Part shown: positions 23,577 through 32,144 of the stretch, in pieces | How the letters are laid out: the number at the start of each line of letters is the position of its first letter | Numbering within the stretch: the stretch's first letter is position 1 | Assembly (NCBI RefSeq): GCF_026625885.1 | Contig: NZ_CP113068.1 | Coordinates: 4,278,001 to 4,342,000 of the forward strand | DNA from: Roseateles sp. SL47 | GTDB lineage: Bacteria > Pseudomonadota > Gammaproteobacteria > Burkholderiales > Burkholderiaceae_C | Direction: 5' to 3' | DNA: 64,000 nt | Notes under the pieces: model-generated | The model's input: only the letters and a program-made list of their open reading frames with translations | Database searches by the model: none | Told to the model about the DNA's origin: nothing | Made by a program: the position numbers and the translations under genes

Positions 23577-26500
23577 TCACTCCTTCAACGACCCCGGCGT
23601 GGTCTCCCTTTCGCGCTGCCGCAGGTTGGCCCATCCCGGGGTGTCGAAGATGATTTCCCGCTCCCCTTCCACGGCCGCCATGCGGCTGCCACGCGCCACC
23701 GCCAGATTGCCGGCCGGGCCGTCCTGTTCGATGTTGCGCTGGAAGGCGATCAGCGAGGCGGGCATCCACGACTCGTCCGAAGACATCAGGGCGGCCCGGC
23801 GCGCCTGGATCTCGGCGTGCGCCTCCTTCATCCGTGGCGGCAGCTGCTGCTCCACCAGCGACAGGCGGTCCAGCTGTTCGGCCACCGCCGGGTGCAGGCG
23901 CTCCCGGGCGTAATAGACATGATTGGACTCGCGGATCGCGTCGATCTTGTGGAAGAACGCGGTCACCGCCTCCTGGCCCTTCTGCTGGGCCTGCTCCGGC
24001 GGCAGGTGGCGATGCGGATAGGCGAACAGGTCGACCCACTTCTGCTGGTTGGACAGCACCGCGCGCTTGAACAGGGCCTTGTCGGAGGTCTCCGTGTCAC
24101 TGAAGGTCTTCTCCGGCACGATCTTGCCGTCGCGCAGCGGCACCCGCACCCGCACACTGCTGCTGGCGTCGTCATACATCAGCGAGCCGCTGGCCAGTTG
24201 CATGGCCGGAATGCCGACCGAACGCAGGTAGGCGCTGCCGTCCAGGCTGGTGTTGGCCCGCAGGCGGTCGTACCAGCCGCTGCGCACGTTGTTGATCTGG
24301 TAGGTGCCGGTGGTGTCGCGCTCACTCACCCGGGTGGACCAGCCCTTCTCGTAGGAGGCGCCGCTGGAGACACCAAAGCGGCCGCCGTTGTCGCCCCCCG
24401 TGGCCACGGACAGTGCGCCGCTAAGCGACGCATCGGAGCGATGCGTGGCGCTTTGCTGCTGCATCAGCGTCACGGAGAGTCCCTGGTCGGCGAAGCGGGC
24501 GATGAAGTCCTCCAGCAACTGTTCACGCTCCACATCGTCCCGGCACTGCGGCGCGCGGTCGTGCAGCATGCGGGCCATCTGGCCCATGGTTTCGCGCACG
24601 TCGGCATCGTTCTGGCGGAACACGGGGCCCGTGGGCGTCTCCTCGTCCCTTTCGATGCGGCGATCCACCCGCCACATGGCGCCCTGCAGGTCGCTGCGTT
24701 CGTAGCCGTAGGCGGCAATGTCCACGCCGCCGGCCGCGCGGCCGAGGTCGCCCCGATGCCCCGGCATGATGTGGCCGACCTGCAACCCGCCCCCGCCGGT
24801 CACTCGCCAGCGCTGGTCGCGGCCCATGAACATCTCGCCGCCATGCGTGGCGGCGCCGGCGCGGAAGATCTGCTCCAGCGTGCCCTCCCCGCGCGCATCG
24901 AAGCGCACGTTCAGCGGCCGCTTGCGGTCCCGGACGGACGGCAGGTCGACCTGGGAGTTAGCCAGATTGACACTGGTGCCCCGCGCCGAGGCGCCCAGGG
25001 TGACGGCATCGCTCACCCGGATGTGGTTGCCGAACTGCACCTTGTCCAGGAACTTGCCCACCACCTCGCCCGCCTCATGGGCGTTTGGCTCGGCGGGTCT
25101 GGGCGAGCGGGCCTCGATGGTGGCGATGACGGTGTCGGCGGCCTTGCGCGTGGCGTCGTCCAGCGGGATGCCCAGGCGGTCCGCCAAGGTCAGCAGGGCA
25201 TCGAACCCGAGCGGGAGGTGGGCCGCCTCCTCATACATCCGGTGCCGGAGCCGGTCCAGCGCCACCGATTCATACAGCGGTGTCCGCTCGATGCCCTCGG
25301 TCGAGAGATCCAGCGGCCGCTGCGCCAGGTACTGCCGGGCCAGCAGGTCGATGGTGGTGTTGATGACGCCATCGGGGCCCTCCTCGGGCCTGGGGCCATG
25401 CACGATGTCGGCCGTCGACAGCCCGGCCCGGTGGTCCGGCGACCACGACTGGCTCAGCGCCAGCGCCGCCAGCCCGCGCACGGTGGCGTCGTCTGGGTCG
25501 GCAGCCCAGGGCAGATGGGTCTGCACGTGCGTGGCCAAGTGGCTCTGGATGTTGCCGACCAACCGCTCGATGGGCTCGGCCGCGACTTCGGCCGCGAGCT
25601 TGGTGGCCTCGTCGGCCAGGATGTGGCGGTCCGCGCCCGCCAGGCCATAACGGATCATGGAATTCAACGGGCCGCCCTGGTCCACCGGCCGGCCCAGTTG
25701 TTCCATAAAGGCCAGGGCATGCTGCTTCACCTGCTGCAGCGGCGTGCCCGGCCCCTCGGCCCGGAAATGGTTGTCCCAGAAGAAGTCCTCGGCGATGGCG
25801 GCATGGGACTCGGGGGGCGCGCCACCGGCCAGCGCCTCGCGCGCGCGGTCGCGCACACGCTCGGCCAGCGTGGGGGCGCCCGGCCCCTGCCCGGCTTCCA
25901 GGTCTCCCAGTTCGATCTCCTCTCCCGGGCCGGCCCGGCCTCGCGCCGCCGCCTGCTCCGTCGCCAGCTGGCCGGCCTCCAGGTAGCGTTGCAGCGCTGG
26001 CAGTTGGCCGGGCGGCAGTTGCGGGCAAAGCACCCTGGCGAGATCGGCGAACTGGTCGTTGCCCGCGATGTCCTGCAGCACCGCGCGGGCCAGCGTCAGG
26101 GCCGGATCGCGGTCCGCCGCGGGCAGGCCGTCCTGGTGCAGCAGCTGGTCGATGAGGTGCTCATCACGCAGGGTGGCAAAGACCGCGGGGGCCAGGGTCA
26201 CGCTGCCATGCGGCAGCGCCGCCAGGGCATTCAGGCAGGCCAGCGACACGGCCAGCCCCAGTTCCGGCCCGTGCTGGCGGGCGATCTCGTCGATATGGGC
26301 CAGCACGGGGGCCTTCTCCGGCCCGAAACGCGCATGAACGGCCATGGCCTCGCTGTCCCAGAACGCGGACACGCCGTTGTCCCCAGCCAGGGCCCGCACC
26401 GCGGCCTGCATGGCCGGGCTGGAGCGGCCGCCGGTGGCGCCAATGGATTCGGCGCGCAGGTCGCGCAGGGTGCCCGCCATCCAGGCAATGTCGTCGGGCA

Positions 26501-26861
26501 GGCCGACCATGCGCTTGGCGGCATCCCGCACCCGGGTGAAGACGCCGGGAGCCGGCATCGTCACGTTGGGCACACCGCCGGGCGCGGCCAGCTCCCGCGT
26601 GGCGGCGGCGAAGCGCTCCAGCGTGGTGGCCTGGCCCGTCAGCGCGTTTTGGCGGGCCGGGCGGCCGTATTCGAGGCGGTTGATCCGGGACATGGCCGGA
26701 CGCGGCGTGCCACGCCCCGGCAGGTTCTCCAGCGTCGGGTCCGTGCTTGGCGCCGGGCGGGGGCTGCCGCCCGACAGCATCGGCGGGGACAACTCCTCCT
26801 GCGGCGGCGAGGCAAAGCTCGGGCCGCCTGGAGCGCCGGACTGGATGCGATCATCTGCCAT
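23577..26861 (-). CDS. large T3SS effector candidate (1094 residues), unknown family
   Basis: A 1094-residue protein from ATG 26861, with AAAGGAAG upstream. I do not recognise a family or enzymatic motif. The first 80 residues are rich in Ser, Pro, Gly and Thr and lack a hydrophobic signal peptide, as in T3SS effectors. Residues 80-600 are mainly helical. Residues about 640-900 are rich in Gly, Arg and short strands (RWRVTGGGGLQVGHIMPGH, SGASYEKGWSTRVSERD), possibly a beta-rich domain. The last 200 residues are helical. A CesT-like chaperone gene lies 37 bp upstream, the classic chaperone-effector order, and a tandem racemase with a similar leader lies before that. Hence it is a probable injected protein, by inference. 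The frame is intact and much larger than most effectors. Confidence 0.65.
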   Translation of the reverse strand: MADDRIQSGAPGGPSFASPPQEELSPPMLSGGSPRPAPSTDPTLENLPGRGTPRPAMSRINRLEYGRPARQNALTGQATTLERFAAATRELAAPGGVPNVTMPAPGVFTRVRDAAKRMVGLPDDIAWMAGTLRDLRAESIGATGGRSSPAMQAAVRALAGDNGVSAFWDSEAMAVHARFGPEKAPVLAHIDEIARQHGPELGLAVSLACLNALAALPHGSVTLAPAVFATLRDEHLIDQLLHQDGLPAADRDPALTLARAVLQDIAGNDQFADLARVLCPQLPPGQLPALQRYLEAGQLATEQAAARGRAGPGEEIELGDLEAGQGPGAPTLAERVRDRAREALAGGAPPESHAAIAEDFFWDNHFRAEGPGTPLQQVKQHALAFMEQLGRPVDQGGPLNSMIRYGLAGADRHILADEATKLAAEVAAEPIERLVGNIQSHLATHVQTHLPWAADPDDATVRGLAALALSQSWSPDHRAGLSTADIVHGPRPEEGPDGVINTTIDLLARQYLAQRPLDLSTEGIERTPLYESVALDRLRHRMYEEAAHLPLGFDALLTLADRLGIPLDDATRKAADTVIATIEARSPRPAEPNAHEAGEVVGKFLDKVQFGNHIRVSDAVTLGASARGTSVNLANSQVDLPSVRDRKRPLNVRFDARGEGTLEQIFRAGAATHGGEMFMGRDQRWRVTGGGGLQVGHIMPGHRGDLGRAAGGVDIAAYGYERSDLQGAMWRVDRRIERDEETPTGPVFRQNDADVRETMGQMARMLHDRAPQCRDDVEREQLLEDFIARFADQGLSVTLMQQQSATHRSDASLSGALSVATGGDNGGRFGVSSGASYEKGWSTRVSERDTTGTYQINNVRSGWYDRLRANTSLDGSAYLRSVGIPAMQLASGSLMYDDASSSVRVRVPLRDGKIVPEKTFSDTETSDKALFKRAVLSNQQKWVDLFAYPHRHLPPEQAQQKGQEAVTAFFHKIDAIRESNHVYYARERLHPAVAEQLDRLSLVEQQLPPRMKEAHAEIQARRAALMSSDESWMPASLIAFQRNIEQDGPAGNLAVARGSRMAAVEGEREIIFDTPGWANLRQRERETTPGSLKE

Positions 26862-26898
26862 GAGGACTTCCTTTCTGCCGGGGACGTTGGCGCAGGGA

Positions 26899-27315
26899 TC
26901 AGCGCTTGTGGCGGGCGACCAGCTCTGTCACGGCCAGCGCGGTGGCGATGATCTCGTTGAGCTGCGGCAGCAGCACCTGCGCGGGCTGGGGCAGCGGCGT
27001 CCACAGGATGGCCAGGTGGCCCTCCACCACGACGAAGCGCTGGTTCTCGCCGTCAACGCCCCAGGTGGCGGCTTCGGACAACGCGCTGATCCACAGCTCG
27101 TTGTTGAGCGCGCTGGCCTCCGCGATGCGGAAGAACGCGGCCAGGCGGCCGTTGCGGCCCGGCGCGATGGCGACGGTCAGTACGTCGTTGATGGTGATCG
27201 CCAGGCCGGCGTCGGGCGCGCTGCCCAGGTCCGTCTTCAGTGCGCGGGCGAAGGCTTCGAGGCAGCCGCGCACGGTGGGGGTGGATGCGTGGGCGGAAGA
27301 GGTCTTGAGGGTCAT
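26899..27315 (-). CDS. CesT-like chaperone of the 1094-residue effector candidate
   Basis: A 138-residue protein; I chose ATG 27315 (MTLKTSSAHAS), since the extension to 27504 runs into the racemase gene with Arg/Pro-rich codons. The order VRGCLEAFARALKTDLG, LAITINDVLTVAIAPG, RLAAFFRIAEAS, ELWISALSEAA, FVVVEGHLAILWTPLP, LLPQLNEIIATALAVTELV alternates helix, strands and helix as in class I T3SS chaperones, whose dimers wrap the effector N terminus. It lies between the tandem racemase and the large unknown protein in one minus-strand unit. Either neighbour may be its client; the gene directly downstream is the usual one. Confidence 0.65.
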   Translation of the reverse strand: MTLKTSSAHASTPTVRGCLEAFARALKTDLGSAPDAGLAITINDVLTVAIAPGRNGRLAAFFRIAEASALNNELWISALSEAATWGVDGENQRFVVVEGHLAILWTPLPQPAQVLLPQLNEIIATALAVTELVARHKR

Positions 27316-27379
27316 GGTGATGAATTCTGAACAATGAGATGAAAGCGCCAGGGCGGATGGGTCCGCCCCGAGGTGTGGA

Positions 27380-29266
27380 TCAGTGCGCCGGCTCGTACGC
27401 GGGCCGTGTAGTGGGGCGGGTGGGCGACGCGTCACCGCTGGCGGGACGCTTGCTCGCGCTCGCCTCGGGCGCATCGTCATCCGTGCACAGCAGCCGCGAG
27501 ACATCGCTCAGCACACCCGGCGTGGCCGGTATTGGCAGGCCGGAGCGGCGGATGGCCTCGCGCGCCTGCGCTTCCAGCGTGTCGATCAGCGGCAGGTCCG
27601 TGCCATCCGGCTTCTTGATCATGCCGGTCTTGAGCACCAGCGGGATCTCGGTGCAGGCCAGCAGGATGGCGTCGGCCCCCTTGTCGGCCAGTTCCTGGGC
27701 AGCCTTCAGCAGCAGCTGGTGGCCCACGTCGTTCTTGCCGGCCTTCACACCGTCATAGATGCCGGCCATGACCGCATCCTTCTGCGTGTCGGCGTTCGGG
27801 GTCAGCCACTCCCGGCCCTTGGCGGACTCGTGGTTCTGGTAGACGCCGGTGTTGACCGTGCCGGAGGTGGCGAGCAGGCCCACATTGCGGGCGCCAGGCG
27901 CGTGCTGGTCCAGCAGCTTCATCGTGGCGTCGACGATGTGGATGACGTCCAGGTTGAGCTTTTCGTCCTCGATGATCTTGGCCAGCTGCGGATAGAAATA
28001 GTGCGCCGTGTTGCAGGTCATCACGATGTCGTCCGCGCCCGCGTTCTTCAGCCGGCGCAGGCTGGCCGCCATCTCGGGAACCGGGTCGCGGCCGCCGGAG
28101 AGGATGGCACCGGTGCGGTCCGGGATGTCGGTGGCCTGGTCCAGCAGCAGGGGCACGTGGTCCTGGTCCTTGGTCGCCTTGTCGTTGAACTTGACCATGT
28201 AGTCACTGAACTGCATGGCCGCGGCCGGGCCCATGCCGCCCATCACACCGATGCGGCGCGGACGCGCCTCGCCCTCCGCCAGCGCCGTCATCACCCCTTG
28301 CAGGAAGTTGGTGGCCGGGGACGGCTTGACGGTGAAGGTGCCCGCCGGGGTGGTCAGGCGGCTGGCCTTGGTCTCGGCGCGGGCCAGGGCTTCCTTGCCC
28401 AGCGCCTCCAGCGTGTCGATCAGCGGCAGGTCGCCGCCATCGGCGTCCTTGACGTGGCCGGTCTTGAGCACCAGCGGAATCTCCGTGCAGGCCAGCAGGA
28501 TGGCGTCGGCGCCCTTGTTGCGGAGCTCCTGCGCGGCGGCGAGCAGCATGGCCTCGCCCTCCTTCATCCTGCCGGCCTTCACGCCTTCGTAGATGCCCTT
28601 CATGACACAGGACTCCTGCGTCGTCTTGTCGGGGTAGATCCAATCCTTGTGGTGGCCGGTCTGCTCGGAACGCTGCTCGTAGATCCTGGAGTCCAGCGTG
28701 CCGGAGGTGGCCAGCAGGCCGATGCGCCTGGCGCCCGGCTTCTGCGCTTCCAGCTCCTTCATGGTGGCATCCACGATGTGCAGCAGGTCCAGCTTCAGGC
28801 CGAATTTCTCGATGGCCTCCAGCATGTCCGGATGGAAGTGGTGGGCCGTGTTGCAGGTGATGGCCACGATGTCCGCACCGCCCTCGTCCAGCCGCTTCAG
28901 GCTGGCGGTCATGTTGGGCACCGGGGACTCGGTCCCCTTCAGGATGGCCGACGTGCGATCCGGGATGTTGGTCGCCTGGTCGAGCAGCACACGGGCATGC
29001 TCCTGGTCGGTCTTGGCGTCGGTTTTCAGCTTGATGAGCTGGTGGCCGAACTGGTTGGCGGCGGCGGGCCCCATGCCGCCCATCACGCCGATGACGGCGC
29101 GCGGGCGCTGGCCGGTCTCGCTCTCGGGCGCCACGCTGCGCGGGCTCAAGGGGACGGTGGAGGTCGGCGTAGAACTGGGGCCCGCGGGCTGCGAGTCTTC
29201 GGACGTCGAGTGGGACGGCGATTCCGGAAGAACCGGGGTGTTCTGAATTTCGGTGAGTTTCACCAT
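27380..29266 (-). CDS. tandem Asp/Glu racemase-domain protein with disordered leader (T3SS effector candidate)
   Basis: A 628-residue protein from ATG 29266 with AAAGGAG upstream. Residues 1-55 are rich in Ser, Thr and Pro with no hydrophobic signal. Two complete Asp/Glu racemase domains follow: the first (about 57-290) has VIGVMGGMGPAAA, TCNTAHHF and LLACTEIPLV; the second (about 335-570) has RIGVMGGMGPAAA, TCNTAHYF and LLACTEIPLV. Each keeps both catalytic Cys residues. Normal enzymes have one domain of about 240 residues and dimerise, so this is an internal duplication. The tail is Ser/Pro/Arg-rich. It heads an operon with a CesT-like chaperone and a large effector candidate. Racemisation of aspartate or glutamate is expected from the family; injection into host cells is inferred from leader and context. 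Confidence 0.82.
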   Translation of the reverse strand: MVKLTEIQNTPVLPESPSHSTSEDSQPAGPSSTPTSTVPLSPRSVAPESETGQRPRAVIGVMGGMGPAAANQFGHQLIKLKTDAKTDQEHARVLLDQATNIPDRTSAILKGTESPVPNMTASLKRLDEGGADIVAITCNTAHHFHPDMLEAIEKFGLKLDLLHIVDATMKELEAQKPGARRIGLLATSGTLDSRIYEQRSEQTGHHKDWIYPDKTTQESCVMKGIYEGVKAGRMKEGEAMLLAAAQELRNKGADAILLACTEIPLVLKTGHVKDADGGDLPLIDTLEALGKEALARAETKASRLTTPAGTFTVKPSPATNFLQGVMTALAEGEARPRRIGVMGGMGPAAAMQFSDYMVKFNDKATKDQDHVPLLLDQATDIPDRTGAILSGGRDPVPEMAASLRRLKNAGADDIVMTCNTAHYFYPQLAKIIEDEKLNLDVIHIVDATMKLLDQHAPGARNVGLLATSGTVNTGVYQNHESAKGREWLTPNADTQKDAVMAGIYDGVKAGKNDVGHQLLLKAAQELADKGADAILLACTEIPLVLKTGMIKKPDGTDLPLIDTLEAQAREAIRRSGLPIPATPGVLSDVSRLLCTDDDAPEASASKRPASGDASPTRPTTRPAYEPAH

Positions 29267-29431
29267 TGGTCACTCCTTTGATGCAGGCATGGCAATGGTT
29301 CTCAGCGCGCCTTTCCGGCGCAGGGCCCAACCGAAAATGTGGATGGAAAAACGAGCGGCGTCGTGGGCACCGGGGACATGCCGGCCGCGATCGTCACAAC
29401 CGGGTCACGAAAACTGGACGCCGTTTCGCAT

Positions 29432-30328
29432 TCACCCGCCCTGCAGGGACGCCGTGGCGGCCCGCATCGCGGCCACGAACGCCTCCACCGGCTGCGGCGA
29501 ATGCTCGCCCGGCGCGATCAGCGCCCGCACCTCGACTGGAATTTCCGGCGTGATCGTGCGCACATGAAGCTCTTTGCAGCGGCTCGATTGCGCGGTAAAC
29601 GAATCGATGATCGCCGGCCCGAAGCCTTCCTCCGCCAGCACCATGGCGATGTGATGCGTCTGCACCGAGATACCGGCCGAGGGCACCACGCCCAGCCGGT
29701 TCCACTGGTCGGCCAGCATGGCACCCAGCGGGTCGCGCTCATCGATGCGGATGAAGGGTTCGATCAGCACGTCCGCCAGGGCGATGGTGGTGCGCTTGTC
29801 CGAGCCCGCGCGCTGCAGCCGCGCCACATGCACCAACCGGCCAGTGGCCACGCGCTCCTCCCGCAGGCCCGCGTGCTGCACGTTGCCGTAGACGATGCCC
29901 ACGTCCCCCTCCTGCAGCGCCATGGCGCGGGCCACCTCGTTGGAATGCAGCGTGCGCACGGAAATCGGCATCTCCGGATACCTGCCGCGGAAGCGCGCCA
30001 GCGCCTCCGGCAGCGCCCGCACGGCCAGCGACGGCACGATGAGCACCCGCAGCGTGGTGTCCGTGCCGGTGCGCAGGCCCACCGCGATGCGGCGCACGCC
30101 TTCCAGCTGCGACATGAGCTGCTGCATCGCCGGGTACAGCACCTGCGCCTCGCGCGTGGGCATCAGGCGGTTGCGCTGGCGGGTGAAGAGCTGGTAGCCC
30201 AGCTTGAGCTCGGCATGCTGCAGGGTCTGGGTGACGGCCGGCTGCGTGACATGCAGCAGCCGCGCGGCACCACTGACGGTGCCGGTGATCATCAGGGCAT
30301 TGAAGGCTTCGATATGGCTCAGGCGCAT
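29432..30328 (-). CDS. LysR-family regulator, divergent from the Glu/Asp-binding protein gene
   Basis: A 298-residue LysR-type regulator. The winged helix is at residues 1-60 (AFNALMITGTVSGAARLLHVTQPAVTQTLQ). The effector-binding domain follows, with VLIVPSLAVRALPEALARF and an IAPGEHSPQPVEAF end. Family length is about 300, so it is complete; ATG 30328 is the standard beginning (MRLSHIEAFNAL). It is transcribed away from the gltI-like gene at 30501 across a 172-bp gap, an arrangement in which LysR proteins commonly control the neighbour. A ligand related to glutamate or aspartate is a guess from context. Confidence 0.9.
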   Translation of the reverse strand: MRLSHIEAFNALMITGTVSGAARLLHVTQPAVTQTLQHAELKLGYQLFTRQRNRLMPTREAQVLYPAMQQLMSQLEGVRRIAVGLRTGTDTTLRVLIVPSLAVRALPEALARFRGRYPEMPISVRTLHSNEVARAMALQEGDVGIVYGNVQHAGLREERVATGRLVHVARLQRAGSDKRTTIALADVLIEPFIRIDERDPLGAMLADQWNRLGVVPSAGISVQTHHIAMVLAEEGFGPAIIDSFTAQSSRCKELHVRTITPEIPVEVRALIAPGEHSPQPVEAFVAAMRAATASLQGG

Positions 30329-30500
30329 GCATCACTCCGGGGCATGAGGGTTCCTGCCGGTGCACCGGCGGCACCGCTGCCGCACGATGGGGCGCAGGCA
30401 TTAGTACAGCTTATGGTGGGATCAACATTCGCGATGCAGGCATCGTGCCTGCTTCCCTACGATCGGATACACCAAATCCCCTGAACCGATGGAGAACCGA

Positions 30501-31415
30501 ATGTTCCGTGCCCTGCCCCATCCCCGGATCCGCAAGCTGTCGATCCTTCCGGTGCTGCCACTGCTGGCCGCCCCCGGCCTGGCGCTGGCCGACCCTGGCA
30601 CGCTGGACAAGGCCAGGCAGAGTGGTGCCATCACGGTGGCCTATCGCGAGTCGTCCATCCCCTTCTCCTACCTGGGCGGTGACGGCAAACCGACCGGCTT
30701 CGGCTGGGAGATCTGCAACAAGATCGTCGAGCAGGTCAAGGTGGCCACCGGCCGCAAGGACCTGAAGGTCAACAGCCAGCCCGTGACCTCGCAGAACCGC
30801 ATCCCCCTGCTGCAGAACGGCACGGTGGACATCGAGTGCGGTTCCACCACCAACAACTCGGAGCGCAACAAGCAGGTCGGCTTCGCCATCAACTATTTCT
30901 ATACCGGCACGCGCTTCATCACCAAGGCGTCCAGCGGTCTGAAGTCGGTGGAGGACTTGAAGGGCCGCAAAGTGGTCTCCACCGTGGGCACCACCAACTT
31001 CCAGGTGCTGCGCCGCCTCAACGCCGAGCGCGGGCTGGACCTGGACCTGATCGGTGCCAAGGACCACGCCGAGTCGCTGCTGCTGGTGGAACACGGCCGC
31101 GCCGACGCCTTCGGCATGGACGATGTGCTGCTCTACGGGCTGCGCGCCAGCGCCAAGGATCCGGCGGCACTGGCCATCTTTGGTGATCCGATCCGGGTCG
31201 AGCCCTATGCCATCATGCTGCGCAAGGACGACGCGCCCTTCAAGGCGCTGGTCGACCGCGTGCTGACCGGGCTGATCAGGAGCGGCGAGTTCGAGCAGCT
31301 CTACAAGAAGTGGTTCCAGTCCCCGATCCCGCCGCACAACATCAACCTGAACGCGCCGATGAGCGCGGAGCTGCAGGCCAACCTGAAGGCGCTGTCGGAC
31401 AAGCCGACGTTCTGA
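30501..31415 (+). CDS. glutamate/aspartate ABC transporter periplasmic binding protein (GltI-like)
   Basis: A 304-residue protein; ATG 30501 has GGAGAA 8 bp upstream, preferable to 30489. A signal peptide (LSILPVLPLLAAPGLALAD) is followed by a bilobed solute-binding fold: TLDKARQSGAITVAYRESS, PFSYLGGDGKPTGF, TSQNRIPLLQNGTVDIECGS, STTNNSERNK, GRKVVSTVGTTNFQVL, MLRKDDAPFKALVD, KWFQSPIPPHNINL. These blocks match E. coli GltI, the glutamate/aspartate receptor of GltIJKL. No permease or ATPase genes are adjacent, so it would have to work with a transporter encoded elsewhere. Amino-acid specificity is inferred from overall similarity. Confidence 0.88.
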   Translation: MFRALPHPRIRKLSILPVLPLLAAPGLALADPGTLDKARQSGAITVAYRESSIPFSYLGGDGKPTGFGWEICNKIVEQVKVATGRKDLKVNSQPVTSQNRIPLLQNGTVDIECGSTTNNSERNKQVGFAINYFYTGTRFITKASSGLKSVEDLKGRKVVSTVGTTNFQVLRRLNAERGLDLDLIGAKDHAESLLLVEHGRADAFGMDDVLLYGLRASAKDPAALAIFGDPIRVEPYAIMLRKDDAPFKALVDRVLTGLIRSGEFEQLYKKWFQSPIPPHNINLNAPMSAELQANLKALSDKPTF

Positions 31416-31451
31416 CCCGCGGGCCGCTCCCACGCTCGACACGCCCGGACC

Positions 31452-32144
31452 TCAGGGCCCCGGGCTGTGGTCCAGCCGATAGCCCAGGCCCCGCACGGTC
31501 TTGAGCAGCGGCAAGGCATGGCCGGCGTCGATCTTGGCGCGCAGGCGCCGCACATACACGTCCACGATGTTGGTGAGCGGGTCGATGTGGGTACCCCACA
31601 CATTGGCGAGGATGCGCTCGCGGCTGAACAGCCGCCCCGGCGCGCTCATCAGCAATTCCAGGAAGGCCAGTTCCTTGGCCGTCAGCGTGATCGGCTGGCC
31701 GGCGCGCTGCACCTGCATGCGCTCGCGGTCCAGCACCAGGTCGGCGACCTGCAGGGTCTGCACCACCGCGCGTTGCTCGCGCCCGCGGCGCAGCAGCGCA
31801 TCAATGCGCGCCAGCAGTTCTTCGAAGTCGAAGGGTTTGGTCAGGTAGTCGTCCGCGCCCAGGCGCAGGCCACGCACCTTGTCGCCGGTGCCGTCCATGG
31901 CGGAGAGCATCAGGATGGGCACCTGGCAGCCCTCCGCGCGCAGGGTCTGGCAAAGGTCCAGGCCGCCCAGGCCGGGCAGCATCAGGTCCAGGATGATCAT
32001 CGACGTGGCCTGGCCGCGCGCGCGGGCCAGACCCTCCGGGCCGGTGCGGGCGACTTCCACGGTGAAGCCCTCAGCTTCCAGTCCGCGGGAGAGAAAGTCC
32101 GCGATGCGCGGATCGTCTTCAATGACAAGCAGGTGTCGGTTCAT
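31452..32144 (-). CDS. OmpR-family response regulator
   Basis: A 230-residue regulator. ATG 32144 overlaps the kinase stop (ATGA). The receiver domain (residues 1-120) begins HLLVIEDDPRI (acidic pair), has the phospho-acceptor Asp in MIILDLMLPG and the Lys in YLTKPFDFEEL. The C-terminal winged helix (about 130-225) has LTAKELAFLELLM, SRERILANVWG and NIVDVYVRRLRAKID. It is complete. With the kinase at 32141 it makes a two-component pair placed after the subtilase gene. Target genes are unknown; a role in envelope or proteolysis control is suggested only by position. Confidence 0.93.
   Translation of the reverse strand: MNRHLLVIEDDPRIADFLSRGLEAEGFTVEVARTGPEGLARARGQATSMIILDLMLPGLGGLDLCQTLRAEGCQVPILMLSAMDGTGDKVRGLRLGADDYLTKPFDFEELLARIDALLRRGREQRAVVQTLQVADLVLDRERMQVQRAGQPITLTAKELAFLELLMSAPGRLFSRERILANVWGTHIDPLTNIVDVYVRRLRAKIDAGHALPLLKTVRGLGYRLDHSPGP

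Noticed and set aside
29332..29355. Possible hrp_II box upstream of the tandem racemase (CTCG-N16-TTCG on the minus strand)
   Set aside because: One half has a mismatch and no YANNNT element lies 30-32 bases downstream, so it is too weak to annotate.
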